Shown: positions 25,842 through 35,921, numbered from the stretch's first letter. The stretch: 64,000 nt of DNA from Mucilaginibacter gracilis (GCF_003633615.1 NZ_RBKU01000001.1:3844001-3908000), one strand, 5' to 3'. The notes: generated by a model from the letters alone, not told the origin. Numbers and translations: made by a program.

Positions 25842-26432
25842 ATGTCCGTCAAAGCCCTGCATACTGATCATGAACTGCTGCAATTGATTGCGGGGGGTGA
25901 CCAGCGTGCATTCCGGATATTGTACAAAAAATACCACCCGGTCATTTTCGCATTCACCTATCATTTATCCGGCTCTAAGCAGGAGGCGCAGGATATCGTA
26001 CAGGAAACCATGTTATACGTCTGGCAGCGTGCCGGGGAATTGAGCATGATGGAAAAGCCTTTGGCTTTCCTGAAAACGTATGTCAAACGTCGCGGTATTG
26101 ATATGCTCCGCAAACAATTGACCGCGCAAAAGAGCGAGGCTACGTTTGGCCGGAACTGGCAGGAAGCCGAGAATGAAACCGAACAAAGTATGTTGCTGAA
26201 AGATGTTCGTGACCAGATCGAAGCGGCAGTAAGCAAATTACCAAACCAGCAACAACAGGTTTACCGCTTGTGTTACCAACAGGGTCTGAAATACGAAGAA
26301 GCGGCTGAACAATTGAAAATATCTCACGGCACGGTGCAAAAGCACATGAAATTAGCCCTTCGCGCGTTGCGGGAGCAGTTAAAAAACAATATTTCCTATG
26401 CGGCGCTGCTTATAATTTTAAAGTTTCTGTAA
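25842..26432 (+). CDS. ECF sigma factor, FecI type (cassette 1)
   Basis: I choose ATG 25842 (MSVKALHTDHELL) rather than 25770, because region 2 of ECF factors starts there and the first 24 codons look non-coding. The 196-residue protein has sigma-2 (FRILYKKYHPVIFAFTY, QDIVQETMLYVW) and sigma-4 (LPNQQQQVYRLCYQQGLKYEEAAEQL, then ISHGTVQKHMKLALRAL). It should direct transcription of the SusC/SusD operon once released by the FecR protein encoded 243 bp downstream. Confidence 0.9.
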   Translation: MSVKALHTDHELLQLIAGGDQRAFRILYKKYHPVIFAFTYHLSGSKQEAQDIVQETMLYVWQRAGELSMMEKPLAFLKTYVKRRGIDMLRKQLTAQKSEATFGRNWQEAENETEQSMLLKDVRDQIEAAVSKLPNQQQQVYRLCYQQGLKYEEAAEQLKISHGTVQKHMKLALRALREQLKNNISYAALLIILKFL

Positions 26433-26675
26433 AATCGCAACAAATTAGACATTTAGCTCACTAATCTTTTTGCATTAACGCGATTAGAAATATTTTCGAG
26501 TGAAAACTCACGCATTTTATTGGTGTTTTCGGAAGCGTCATTGGTTTATAGGCACAAAAATTCACCAATGTTACCTTATTTTTAAATTTTTGTTAAAAAA
26601 TTTACTTTTTCATTACCCCGAAACCACCGTCCCGTTCGACTAACAATATAAACAGCGCTATGGCTGGCTATATTA

Positions 26676-27830
26676 ATGATGGACGAAAACAAACTCCAGT
26701 ATTTATTTGAACAATTCCAACAAGGAAAACTAAGCTCTGATGAACGGCTAGAGTGGGAAAGCTATGTTAACTCTGGTGAGCAAAGTCCTGCCTTTGCTGA
26801 GTGGTTGGAAAATCAGTGGTCAAAAGCAGAGGTTTCAGAACTTGTAATGGATCAGGACACCGAAAAAGCGATTTACGATTATGTAGTAATACAACCCCAA
26901 ACATCTGAAAAAACCCGGAGGCTTTGGCCGAGGATCGTTGCCGCAGCTTCTATTCTTCTCATCTTATCTTTTGGTACTTATTACTTAATGAACCGGGAGG
27001 CACCAGGACAAAACAGCGTTACTGCGGAATTGATAGCCCCTGTTCAAAAGGGTGTTTACCTTACCTTATCTAATGGTCAAAAAATAGCGCTCGATCAAAA
27101 ACACATTGGCCGCAAAAAAGTAGCCGATGGCACACAGCTCGATCAAAACAGCAACGAATTAAGCTATCAACAAGAAAATGCTGCTACGGAACCGCAAGTG
27201 CATACGCTCACCAACAATAGTAACGCTAAATACAGTTTGGTATTGGCTGATGGTAGCCAGGCTTATCTGGATATTGCATCAAGTATTACCTATCCGGTAG
27301 CTTTCAGCGGTAAAGAAAGAAATGTTACTGTGACCGGGCAGGTTTATTTTAAGGTAAAGCATAATGCAGCACAGCCTTTTAGTGTTCATGTGAGAGATCA
27401 GGTTATTGAGGATATTGGTACGGAATTCAATATCGATGCGTATCATAACATTAAAACCACATTGGTGCAGGGCGCTGTTCGTATCCATACAGGTGCAACA
27501 AAATCACTTGTCTTGAAGCCGGGTAACGAAGCTTATCTGGAAAATAACGAATTGGTTAGTACCACAGCCGATTTGGAAATGGCGACGATTTGGTTGCAGG
27601 GCAAGATACCGCTGAATCACCGCACATTGGAAAGTGTGCTTACCGAAGTCGGCCGTATCTATGATGTGCAGTTTATCTGGCAGGACGCCAGCCTGAAGCA
27701 ATTGAAATTTGGTGGAGCGGTCAGCCGCACCCAAAAGCTGAGCAATATTCTGAACTTTTTCCGTAATACGGGCAAAGTGGATTTTACAGTGGATGGAAAG
27801 ACCGTAACGGTATTTAAAAAGAAGAAATAA
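26676..27830 (+). CDS. FecR-family anti-sigma factor (cassette 1)
   Basis: A 384-residue inner-membrane protein. The cytoplasmic anti-sigma part covers about residues 1-85, one membrane helix covers 87-106 (RIVAAASILLILSFGTYYL), and the periplasmic FecR domain contains KYSLVLADGSQAYLDIASSITYP, VTVTGQVYFKV and EDIGTEFNIDAY. The C-terminal DUF4974 region ends with KVDFTVDGKTVTVFKKKK. It receives the substrate signal from the N-terminal domain of the SusC receptor and releases the ECF sigma factor. The start may be the first or second of two adjacent ATG codons. Confidence 0.93.
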   Translation: MMDENKLQYLFEQFQQGKLSSDERLEWESYVNSGEQSPAFAEWLENQWSKAEVSELVMDQDTEKAIYDYVVIQPQTSEKTRRLWPRIVAAASILLILSFGTYYLMNREAPGQNSVTAELIAPVQKGVYLTLSNGQKIALDQKHIGRKKVADGTQLDQNSNELSYQQENAATEPQVHTLTNNSNAKYSLVLADGSQAYLDIASSITYPVAFSGKERNVTVTGQVYFKVKHNAAQPFSVHVRDQVIEDIGTEFNIDAYHNIKTTLVQGAVRIHTGATKSLVLKPGNEAYLENNELVSTTADLEMATIWLQGKIPLNHRTLESVLTEVGRIYDVQFIWQDASLKQLKFGGAVSRTQKLSNILNFFRNTGKVDFTVDGKTVTVFKKKK

Positions 27831-27871
27831 TAATTAACCCTATAAATTAAACACGCTAACCCCAAAGAACG

Positions 27872-28055
27872 ATGAAAGAAATTTTACTTCATTAAGGGCC
27901 GCAGGCCAACGGTGAACGGAAATAAAAAAACGCACCCCGAATTGAGCCTCGGGATACGTTAAGCGTCCGGGAACCCTCCCCTGTGGCAGAGCCGCAATGG
28001 AAAAAAATAATTCGTGTATGACAACAAATTTATTTAAACCCGAACAATCAAAGTT
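27872..28055 (+). promoter_or_regulatory. Structured susC leader with 7-codon mini-ORF (cassette 1)
   Basis: The leader holds a mini-ORF ATG-AAA-GAA-ATT-TTA-CTT-CAT-TAA (27872-27895), then a hairpin (27929-27960; outer AACG/CGTT, inner CCCGA/TCGGG), then a second hairpin near 27980-27997 with GTGGC-aga-GCCGC. The same order, with compensating base changes, precedes the second susC gene. It could act as an attenuator or translational switch. Confidence 0.65.
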
Positions 28056-31000
28056 ATGGATTTTAATGCAATACGCATTAGCGGCAGCGTGCATTTATGT
28101 GTGCCGCGTAAAACACTACTCGTCATGAAGATTACGACCTTTCTTCTGCTGATGACTATAATGACTGTCAGCGCTACTAGCCTGGCACAAAAGATCTCCC
28201 TTAGTGAAAAGAATGCCAGTTTGGAACAGGTGCTGAACAAAATACGCCAGCAAAGCGGTTATGATTTTGTTTATAGTGAAGATTTGTTTCTGAATGCATC
28301 GCCTATTACGGTAAATATAAAAAATGCGACGCTGGATGAGGCGCTTAAAGCGAGTTTAAAAAATCAGGCACTTGATTTTAAGATTGAAAATGGTGCAGTG
28401 GTTTTTAAGGTTAAAGAGGAAAGCTTTATTAATAAAATAAAAAGCGCCCTTGCTGTTCCTATAATCGTATCCGGCAAGGTAACTGACACCACGGGGGCAC
28501 CTTTAATCGGGGCAACCATAGCCATAAGGGGTAGCAACGCGCTGACCACTAACGACCAGGGCGAGTTCACGATCAAGGCCGAATTAGGGCAACAAGTAAT
28601 AGTAACTTTTATTGGTTATCTGCCTTACACGTTTAGGGTAATTGATAACATGCCTTTTCAAAGTATTGTTTTAAAAGTAAGTTCAAGTAAGTTAAACGAG
28701 GTAGTTGTAAGCACAGGTTATCAAACCTTACCAAAAGAAAGGGCAACAGGTTCATTTACGCAAATTGATAATAAAACATTCAATGAACAGGTCAGCACTG
28801 ATGTTATTAGCCGGTTGGAGGCAGTGGCCAACAGTGTTTCCGTGTCCCGAAAAACGGCAGGAAATACTGCTCAACTAATGGTACGCGGATTGAGCACGAT
28901 ACAAGGTGTGAAGCAACCTTTGATTATCGTTGATAATTTTCCTTACGATGGCGATATCAATAACATTAACCCTAATGAGGTACAGGATATTACCATTTTG
29001 AAAGATGCCGCTGCCGCATCTGTTTGGGGCACTAAAGCAGGGAATGGTGTAATTGTCATCACTACTAAAAAAGGGAAATTCAATCAAAAAACCGCGGTTG
29101 AAGGAAATGCCATAACGACTATTACCGACAAACCGAACCTTTTTTATCTGCCACAGATGTCATCCAACGATTTTATCAATGTGGAGCAGTTTTTATTTAG
29201 TAAAGGTTATCGTTTTTCCGATACTGCCAGTACAGGTCACCCGCCCTTTTCTCCAGTTTATGAAATCCTATTAAAACAACAGAACGGCCAGCTTTCCCAG
29301 GCGGCTGCAACCGCACAGATTAATGCGCTCCGTAATCTTGATGTCCGAAATGATTTGAATAAATATTTTTATCAGAAAGCGGTCAACCAGCAATACTCAA
29401 TCAATATGAACGGTGGAAGCAATAATATTGCCTGGTTGGTCTTTGCAGGATATGATAAGAATATCAATGAATTGAACGCCAAGAATGACCGGCTCAATAT
29501 CAGAACCCAAAATACTTTTAGTCTTGCCAAGAATCTGCAACTTTCTGTCGGGGCAGTATACACACAGACGAATAACACAAGCGGCAAACCTTCCTATTCC
29601 GATATATCAACCAGTATTGGCAGTATTCCGCCTTATACTCAAATAGCTGATGCAAACGGCAACCCGCTGCCTGTTGCGAAAGATTACCGATTAAGCTATA
29701 TCAATTCAGCTGGCAGCGGAAAGTTGCTGGACTGGAACTATTATCCGCTCACCGACTACCAGCATGTAAATAAAACTATTAAAGGCAATGACCTTTTAGC
29801 CAATCTTGGCTTAAATTACAAAATAACATCATGGCTGAACGCTGATATTAAATACCAGTTTGAGAAGCAGCAGGTCACAAACAATACCATTTATGATGCA
29901 AACAGTTATTATGCTCGCAATTTGATTAACCAGTTTACGCAAATTAACCAGACTTTTAATACCGTTCTAAATGTAATTCCGAAAGGGGGCATCTATGATC
30001 TTTCTATCAATAATATCACGTCAAATGACGTAAGAGGTCAGTTAAACTTCAATAAGACAAGCGGCAAATTTGACATCAGCGCCATTGCAGGCGGTGAAAT
30101 TAGTCAAAAGGCATTAGATCAAAACAGTTACCGGGTATATGGTTATGACGGCAACATCTTAACAACAACTAATGTAGACTACGCTAATTCTTATCCGACC
30201 TTCGTTCAGGGAATTTACAGCTTTATTCCATCCAACGTTAATTTCCTTAAAAATCTGAACCGCTATGTATCCACCTATGCAAACGCCGCGCTAACTTATG
30301 ATGAAAAATATACACTGTCACTAAGCGGGCGCAGGGATGCCTCAAACCTGTTTGGCGTTTCCACGAATAATAAATGGACACCATTATGGTCTTCGGGGTT
30401 GAGTTGGGATATATCAAAAGAGAAATTTTATAATAGTAAGCTTGTTCCCTATTTGAAATTGCGGGCAACTTATGGGTACAGTGGCAATGTAAACCCTGAT
30501 GCAACCGCAGTTACGACAGTTGCATATAATATTACCTCACCCTATACACAGACACCTACAGCGGTGATTGACAAATTTTACAATCCCGATTTAAGATGGG
30601 AAAAAGTCGGTATCTTAAATATTGGTCTTGATTTTAAAATGCTGAATAACAGGATAAGCGGAAGCCTGGAATATTACCGTAAAAATGCCACTGACCTTTT
30701 TGGTAGTGTCCCTGTGGATTATACGGTAGGCTTGGTCAATACCACTATTGTTAAAAATGTAGCGAGTATGCAGGGTAATGGTGCCGACCTGGAACTTAAT
30801 TCCATCAACTTAGACGGGGCAGTCAAATGGTTAACCAATATCAATTTGAGCTACTATCGGGACAAGATAACCAACTATTATTTGAGTTCATACCAAGGCA
30901 GTAATTTTGTCAATGGCGGGCAGTTAATTGCTGGCATTATCGGCAAACCGGTTTATTCAATATTTTCCTATAAATGGGCTGGATTAGACCCGGCCACGGG

Positions 31001-31583
31001 CGACCCACAGGGTTATCTAAACGGGCAGGTTAGCAAAGATTATTTGAATATAACGGGGAGCGGTACCACGATAAATGATTTGAAATATAATGGCCCGGCA
31101 TTCCCTGTTATTTTTGGTTCGATGGGTAATACAGTTTCGTATAAGAATCTGTCTATTACCGCAAGGGTTCTATATAAGTTTGGCTATTATTTTCAAAGAC
31201 AATCAATCAGTTATTCTTCTCTTTTTGCCAATAACGTAGGTCATTCTGATTATAGTCTGCGCTGGCAGAAAACCGGTGATGAGAAAGCCACTAATGTGCC
31301 GTCCATTGTTTACCCTGCCGACCCGGCACGTGATGCATTTTATAATGGATCAGAGGCGTTGGTTGACAGGGCTGATAACATCAGGTTACAATACATCAAT
31401 ATCAATTATTCCTTTAAGCTTAGACCATCTGCCAGCGGCTTCAATAAGCTACAGGCATTTGTTGTGTTTAACAATTTAGGAATAATCTGGAAAGCAACCC
31501 ATGCACCCGTAGATCCTGATTATAACAGTTCGGTTATACCACCTTCTAAATCAATTAGTTTAGGCATTAAAGGAACATTTTAA
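28056..31583 (+). CDS. SusC/RagA-type TonB-dependent receptor with STN domain (cassette 1)
   Basis: A 1175-residue outer-membrane transporter that works with the SusD lipoprotein. After an unusual N-terminal extension and signal sequence (LLLMTIMTVSATSLAQ), the STN signalling domain lies at about 50-120. The carboxypeptidase-regulatory-like domain (VSGKVTDTTGAPLIGATIAIRG) follows, then the plug (GFxGxx replaced by the SusC consensus VVVSTGYQTLPKERATGS; DAAAASVWGTKAGNGVI) and a 22-strand barrel. The STN domain talks to FecR, making it a transducer as well as a transporter. The substrate cannot be told from sequence. Confidence 0.95.
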   Translation: MDFNAIRISGSVHLCVPRKTLLVMKITTFLLLMTIMTVSATSLAQKISLSEKNASLEQVLNKIRQQSGYDFVYSEDLFLNASPITVNIKNATLDEALKASLKNQALDFKIENGAVVFKVKEESFINKIKSALAVPIIVSGKVTDTTGAPLIGATIAIRGSNALTTNDQGEFTIKAELGQQVIVTFIGYLPYTFRVIDNMPFQSIVLKVSSSKLNEVVVSTGYQTLPKERATGSFTQIDNKTFNEQVSTDVISRLEAVANSVSVSRKTAGNTAQLMVRGLSTIQGVKQPLIIVDNFPYDGDINNINPNEVQDITILKDAAAASVWGTKAGNGVIVITTKKGKFNQKTAVEGNAITTITDKPNLFYLPQMSSNDFINVEQFLFSKGYRFSDTASTGHPPFSPVYEILLKQQNGQLSQAAATAQINALRNLDVRNDLNKYFYQKAVNQQYSINMNGGSNNIAWLVFAGYDKNINELNAKNDRLNIRTQNTFSLAKNLQLSVGAVYTQTNNTSGKPSYSDISTSIGSIPPYTQIADANGNPLPVAKDYRLSYINSAGSGKLLDWNYYPLTDYQHVNKTIKGNDLLANLGLNYKITSWLNADIKYQFEKQQVTNNTIYDANSYYARNLINQFTQINQTFNTVLNVIPKGGIYDLSINNITSNDVRGQLNFNKTSGKFDISAIAGGEISQKALDQNSYRVYGYDGNILTTTNVDYANSYPTFVQGIYSFIPSNVNFLKNLNRYVSTYANAALTYDEKYTLSLSGRRDASNLFGVSTNNKWTPLWSSGLSWDISKEKFYNSKLVPYLKLRATYGYSGNVNPDATAVTTVAYNITSPYTQTPTAVIDKFYNPDLRWEKVGILNIGLDFKMLNNRISGSLEYYRKNATDLFGSVPVDYTVGLVNTTIVKNVASMQGNGADLELNSINLDGAVKWLTNINLSYYRDKITNYYLSSYQGSNFVNGGQLIAGIIGKPVYSIFSYKWAGLDPATGDPQGYLNGQVSKDYLNITGSGTTINDLKYNGPAFPVIFGSMGNTVSYKNLSITARVLYKFGYYFQRQSISYSSLFANNVGHSDYSLRWQKTGDEKATNVPSIVYPADPARDAFYNGSEALVDRADNIRLQYININYSFKLRPSASGFNKLQAFVVFNNLGIIWKATHAPVDPDYNSSVIPPSKSISLGIKGTF

Positions 31584-31614
31584 GATTTATATCTCATATC
31601 GTAAAAATACAGTT

Positions 31615-32985
31615 ATGTCAAATATTAAAAGAACTATCATTTTACTATATATCGTACTGGTTGCCAGTTCATTGTATGGTTGCAAAAAATTCTTGGACGC
31701 AAAACCGGACAGTAAACTGGTTGTGCCGTCAACAGTCGGCGACGTGCAGGCATTGTTAGACTACTATCCGAGGGTCAACAACTTCGGCGCATCCGCGTGC
31801 GAATCAAGTGCCGATAATTATTACCTGACAGATGCCGATTGGTCGGCCTTAACCAACCCGGACAATCAGCGAATGTATATTTGGAATAAGGATCATCTAT
31901 TTACCGCATCGCCAAATTCATGGGGGCAATTATACGATGTAGTCAATATTGCTAACACCAGTCTGTTGAGCCTTAGCAGTATAGAAAGGTCATCCGCCAA
32001 TGCAGCCGATTGGGACAATGCTAAAGGCCAGGCATTGTATTTGAGATCACAATCCTTTTTGCAAGCCGCAGCGATTTGGTGCTTAGCTTATGATCCGAAT
32101 ACAGCATCGACCGACTTGGGACTGCCGTTAAGATTAGACCCGGACTTCAATAAACCATCGGTTCGGTCATCGGTCGCCGAAACTTATCAGCAGATCATAA
32201 CAGACCTTAACACAGCTATTCGTCTGCTACCCATAAAACCACTTCAGGTGATGCGCTCATCAAAACCGGCGGCCTATGCTTTATTAGCCAGAACCTACCT
32301 CTTTATGAGGGATTATAATAAAGCAGGTTTATATGCTGATTCCTGTTTGCAATTAAATAACACACTGATAGATTACAATACCCTTTCAGCTACTGCTACG
32401 TTTCCATTCAAACAGTTCAATGCAGAAGTGCTTGTAGAAAATTTCGTACCTGTACCCCCGAACCTTAGTAAAGTCAGAGCAAAAATTGTAGCTGATCTTT
32501 ATAACTCTTATTCCAGTAACGATCTGCGAAAAACCGTCTTTTTCAGCAAGAACAGTGACGGAAGTTTTGGATTCAAAGGCAGTTATGAAGGCAGTAATGG
32601 CCTGTTTGGAGGCATTGCCACCGATGAAGTTTACCTGATGAGGGCCGAATGTACTGCAAGGCAGGGAAACGCAACGCAAGCGATGATTGACTTAAACACC
32701 CTGTTGAAAACGAGATATTCTAACAAAGTTGCGTACAATCCTTTTAGTGCCGCAACTCCTAATGATGCCTTAAATATTATTTTGATAGAGCGAAGAAAGG
32801 AACTGCTATACCGCTGTTTACGATGGATGGACTTGAAGCGTTTAAATAAAGAAGGTGCCAATATAAGTTTGACGCGAACAGTGAACGGACAGACTTATAT
32901 TTTGCCGTCAAATGATTTACGGTACGCGTTACCGATTCCTGAAGATGTGATTGTGCTTAGCGGTATGAATCAAAATTTAAGATAA
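31615..32985 (+). CDS. SusD/RagB family lipoprotein (cassette 1)
   Basis: A 456-residue surface lipoprotein forming the lid over the SusC barrel and binding the nutrient. The lipobox is SSLYGC with C23. The SusD-like N-domain is followed by TPR helices (QALYLRSQSFLQAAAIWCLAY; KPAAYALLARTYLFMRDYNKA). The C-terminal region has the family signature LIERRKELLYRCLRWMDLKRL. It starts 31 bp after the susC stop, in the same operon. Confidence 0.94.
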   Translation: MSNIKRTIILLYIVLVASSLYGCKKFLDAKPDSKLVVPSTVGDVQALLDYYPRVNNFGASACESSADNYYLTDADWSALTNPDNQRMYIWNKDHLFTASPNSWGQLYDVVNIANTSLLSLSSIERSSANAADWDNAKGQALYLRSQSFLQAAAIWCLAYDPNTASTDLGLPLRLDPDFNKPSVRSSVAETYQQIITDLNTAIRLLPIKPLQVMRSSKPAAYALLARTYLFMRDYNKAGLYADSCLQLNNTLIDYNTLSATATFPFKQFNAEVLVENFVPVPPNLSKVRAKIVADLYNSYSSNDLRKTVFFSKNSDGSFGFKGSYEGSNGLFGGIATDEVYLMRAECTARQGNATQAMIDLNTLLKTRYSNKVAYNPFSAATPNDALNIILIERRKELLYRCLRWMDLKRLNKEGANISLTRTVNGQTYILPSNDLRYALPIPEDVIVLSGMNQNLR

Positions 32986-32986
32986 A

Positions 32987-34345
32987 ATGATTATGAAAGA
33001 TATGAAAAGTAGTATAAAAAAGGCATTATTGTCAGCCGTTTTCTTTCTTTGCCTCTATGGAACATATGCCCAAAATATAGTACCATTAGGCTTAAAAATA
33101 GGAGACCAAGTGCCAGATAGCACTTTTAATAACATCGTCAATTATAAGCTCTCATCGCCAAAGATATCTGACTTTAAAGGTAAACTTATAATTCTTGATT
33201 TCTGGTCCACAGGCTGTAGTAGTTGCCTCGCCGCTTTTCCAAAAATGGAAACTCTGCAAAGGAAATTTGGAGATAAGATACAAATTATCCTGTTAAATTC
33301 TTCCGAAAGAAAAGATCAAATTTTAGGAAGAATTCAAAAATATAAAAAGTTCATCCCAGGCGTAGGACTTTCAACACTTCCTACGGTATATGGTGATAGC
33401 AAATGGCAATTTTTTTTTCCGCATTCAGGTGTTCCATATCATGTATGGATTAATAGTAAAGGAAAAGTTTTGTCAATGCCGTTGGCATACAACACCAGCG
33501 AAGAAAATATTCAGAAAGCTTTGGATGGAGAAAAACCCTTAATGGTGGAAAATTTAGACTTCAAAGCCAGGCAAGGTTATGATGCATGGAAAGAGGGATT
33601 GATCAAGCCAGCACACCCTTCACTTAAACCAATCTTTTACTCCTCATTTTTCAGCTTTAACAATGGCATGCATGGAGGAAGAGGGGAAGTTATTGATACT
33701 TTAAACCAAACGATTAGACGATTTTCATTTAATCGCCCAATCTTAGAATTTTATGAATTGGCATTTGCGGGAACAAACAGAATGTTGGTAGAGGTAAAAA
33801 ACAAAAGTCAATTCGAATTACCGTTGGATAGAAACAAAGTCGATAGTTGGAGCATCCAAAATCTATTTTCCTATGAAATATGTGTGCCTCTAAAAGATGA
33901 AAGGAATATAAATCAATTTATGCAAACGGATTTGAATCGTTTTTTTGGTAATCTGAGAGATATAGAAGGTAATATCGAAAAGCGACCTTTCAATTGTTAT
34001 ATTCTTATTAAAACAAAGGATGGGTTATTAAAAGGATCTACCTCCAAGGAAGAAAAATACATAAAATCTGAAACTTTACATAAATGGGTTAACTACAATA
34101 TGTATAGAATCCCATATGCGTTTATGGACGAAATTGACGATGTAAAAACTTTGACGGCTTTTATCGATGAATCTGGTGTCAATAAGGACTTGAATTTAAA
34201 AGTAGATTTAGAGATTAATACGGGCGATTTAAAAGATCTGTCCAAAGTGAGGGAATCTTTACGCAAGTACGGATTTGATCTATTACAGGAAACGAGATTA
34301 TTAGATGTATTGATTATAAAAGACACGAAAAAAAACAATAATTGA
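32987..34345 (+). CDS. TlpA-like periplasmic thiol protein with extra C-terminal domain (cassette 1)
   Basis: After a signal sequence (ends about GTYAQ), a thioredoxin/TlpA domain carries the redox pair C77-x-x-C80 in DFWSTGCSSC. The remaining 250 residues look like the DUF3738 type, ending in LRKYGFDLLQETRLLDVLIIKD. The start could be any of the close ATG codons at 32987, 32993 or 33002. It begins 1 bp after the susD stop. The second cassette has a counterpart at the same place, so a thiol step is probably part of handling the imported substrate. Confidence 0.85.
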   Translation: MIMKDMKSSIKKALLSAVFFLCLYGTYAQNIVPLGLKIGDQVPDSTFNNIVNYKLSSPKISDFKGKLIILDFWSTGCSSCLAAFPKMETLQRKFGDKIQIILLNSSERKDQILGRIQKYKKFIPGVGLSTLPTVYGDSKWQFFFPHSGVPYHVWINSKGKVLSMPLAYNTSEENIQKALDGEKPLMVENLDFKARQGYDAWKEGLIKPAHPSLKPIFYSSFFSFNNGMHGGRGEVIDTLNQTIRRFSFNRPILEFYELAFAGTNRMLVEVKNKSQFELPLDRNKVDSWSIQNLFSYEICVPLKDERNINQFMQTDLNRFFGNLRDIEGNIEKRPFNCYILIKTKDGLLKGSTSKEEKYIKSETLHKWVNYNMYRIPYAFMDEIDDVKTLTAFIDESGVNKDLNLKVDLEINTGDLKDLSKVRESLRKYGFDLLQETRLLDVLIIKDTKKNNN

Positions 34346-34388
34346 GCGTTGTAAGCTCATATAACATAACACCAAGTTAACATACACC

Positions 34389-34835
34389 ATGAAAACAACT
34401 TTAATTATAACAAGTTTTGTATTTTTCGTTCAATCAATTTTTGGTCAAATCTTAACACCTGTAAAGTGGAGTTATGCAGCAAAAAAAACTGGTAAAAATA
34501 CAGCAGTTATATTTATCAAGGCGACGATTGATAAGGGTTGGCATATCTACTCCACGCGCCAAGAGGATGGCGGACCATTAAAGACTACAATTAGCTTTAC
34601 GCAAACCCCGAATTATTGCATAATTGGTGATCTCATCGAACCAAAACCTTTGAAGAAATACGAAAAATCATTTGAAATTAACGTTATATTCTTTGAAAAG
34701 TCGGTCATCTTTCAGCAAAAGATTAAAATTTTCAAACAGCGGTTCATTTTAAAAGGCAAATCAAACTTTATGGTTTGTAATGATGAGAAATGCTTGCCGC
34801 CTAATGACGTGGAATTTTCCATTCCCATAAAATAA
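34389..34835 (+). CDS. DsbD N-terminal domain-like periplasmic protein
   Basis: A 148-residue secreted protein with a signal sequence ending near SIFGQ. It matches the periplasmic alpha domain of DsbD: the GWHIYS segment and a final CNDEKCLPP with the redox cysteines C130 and C135. The membrane and thioredoxin parts of full DsbD are absent. It would pass or receive electrons from the TlpA-like protein made by the preceding gene (43 bp upstream). Cassette 2 has no equivalent. Confidence 0.82.
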   Translation: MKTTLIITSFVFFVQSIFGQILTPVKWSYAAKKTGKNTAVIFIKATIDKGWHIYSTRQEDGGPLKTTISFTQTPNYCIIGDLIEPKPLKKYEKSFEINVIFFEKSVIFQQKIKIFKQRFILKGKSNFMVCNDEKCLPPNDVEFSIPIK

Positions 34836-34846
34836 CGATAACACTG

Positions 34847-35737
34847 ATGAATTCATCGGCAACAATGCAATTACCTTTTCAGCCCATGCTGAGCGATGAA
34901 CCTATACAAATAATCCGAATGGGCGGCTTCTTTAATGAGCCGTCTTTACTTCCCCATCGCCATTCATTTTATATGCTATATTGGACCACGGCGGGTACAG
35001 GGTTGCACCTGATTGGTTTTAGGGAATATGAAATGTTACCGGGACGGGTTTTCTTTTTGCAGCAGAACCAGGTGCATCAAGTGGTAACCTATCCAGAGGA
35101 TGGCTATATGGTGCTGTTTAATCAAATGTATTTCCAGGCTTTTTTAAAGCACAACCAACAGATGGAGCAGACGGGCTTATTTGATTATTTCAACCGTTCA
35201 CCGTTTGTTGACCTGGATGAAACGATGATGCACACATTCTCTTACATCGTTAATATGCTGAAAGAGGAAACGGCGAAAGTGTATAATATGCCGCTTAACC
35301 AGCATTACCTATCTATCCTATTGTTATATGCGGGTAAGCAGCATTTACAGTCGAACCATTTTACGGAAAATTCAGTACAAGCTGATCTGATGCGAAAGCT
35401 AAAAATCCTGATTGAAGCTAATTATAAAAAGGAACGGTTTGCACCCTTTTATAGTGAAATTTTAGGATTACCTACGCGAAAGTTGAATGAATATGCAATG
35501 AGCAATATGGGAATCATGGTTCAGGATATGGTAGCTATGCGGCGGCTGGCAGAAAGTGAAGCATTGCTTGCTTCAACTGATAGTTCATTCAAAACGATTG
35601 CTTACGAATTAGGCTTTGGCGACTCCTCGCATTTGTGGACTTTTTTTAAGAAATACAAGGGGATTTCCCCTTCAGATTTCAGGCAAAAATACAAACAGAT
35701 AAATGAGAATGCGCAAACTGATAAAGGCTGTATTTAG
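34847..35737 (+). CDS. AraC-family transcriptional regulator
   Basis: A 296-residue regulator. The N-terminal cupin-like sensing domain has LLPHRHSFYMLYWTTAGTG and LPGRVFFLQQNQVHQV. The C-terminal AraC double helix-turn-helix (about 190-290) contains LPTRKLNEYAMSNMGIMVQDMV and YELGFGDSSHLWTFFKKYKGISPSDFR. It is 11 bp after the DsbD-like gene and ends just before a strong terminator, so it closes cassette 1. It likely responds to a small molecule related to the imported nutrient. Confidence 0.93.
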   Translation: MNSSATMQLPFQPMLSDEPIQIIRMGGFFNEPSLLPHRHSFYMLYWTTAGTGLHLIGFREYEMLPGRVFFLQQNQVHQVVTYPEDGYMVLFNQMYFQAFLKHNQQMEQTGLFDYFNRSPFVDLDETMMHTFSYIVNMLKEETAKVYNMPLNQHYLSILLLYAGKQHLQSNHFTENSVQADLMRKLKILIEANYKKERFAPFYSEILGLPTRKLNEYAMSNMGIMVQDMVAMRRLAESEALLASTDSSFKTIAYELGFGDSSHLWTFFKKYKGISPSDFRQKYKQINENAQTDKGCI

Positions 35738-35784
35738 CAGGAATACGCAAGTTTGCGCAGGAGTAGAAACCCTATAACCTAAAA

Positions 35785-35816
35785 ACTCTTTTCGTTCTTT
35801 ATAAGGTCAGTTAATA
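35785..35816. repeat. Cassette-end motif, copy 1
   Basis: ACTCTTTTCGTTCTTTAT followed by AAGGTCAGTTAATAG. It matches 47651-47683 at about 27 of 31 positions. Both copies lie just after the last gene of a SusC/SusD cassette. Its last 21 bases also match the constant right arm of the array A hairpins at 17 of 21 positions. Confidence 0.5.
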
Positions 35817-35818
35817 GT

Positions 35819-35849
35819 AAAACGTACTTGGGAGCGAGTACGTTTTTTT
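35819..35849 (+). terminator. Terminator after the AraC gene
   Basis: AACGTACT (35821-35828) pairs with AGTACGTT (35837-35844) around an 8-nt loop, followed by TTTTT. It ends cassette 1. Confidence 0.82.
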
Positions 35850-35868
35850 AGTTTGAGTTAATAGAATG

Positions 35869-35894
35869 AGCGTGCCCTGTGAAACGGGTACGCT
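35869..35894. other. Extra hairpin preceding the array (possible degenerate unit)
   Basis: AGCGTGCCC pairs with GGGTACGCT (one G-T pair). Just before it, TTTGAGTTAATAG resembles the constant right arm of the A hairpins (GTGGAGTTAATAG). This may be a decayed first unit of the array. Confidence 0.4.
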
Positions 35895-35921
35895 TCTTAA
35901 ACAGAAGTTTACGCAAAACCT

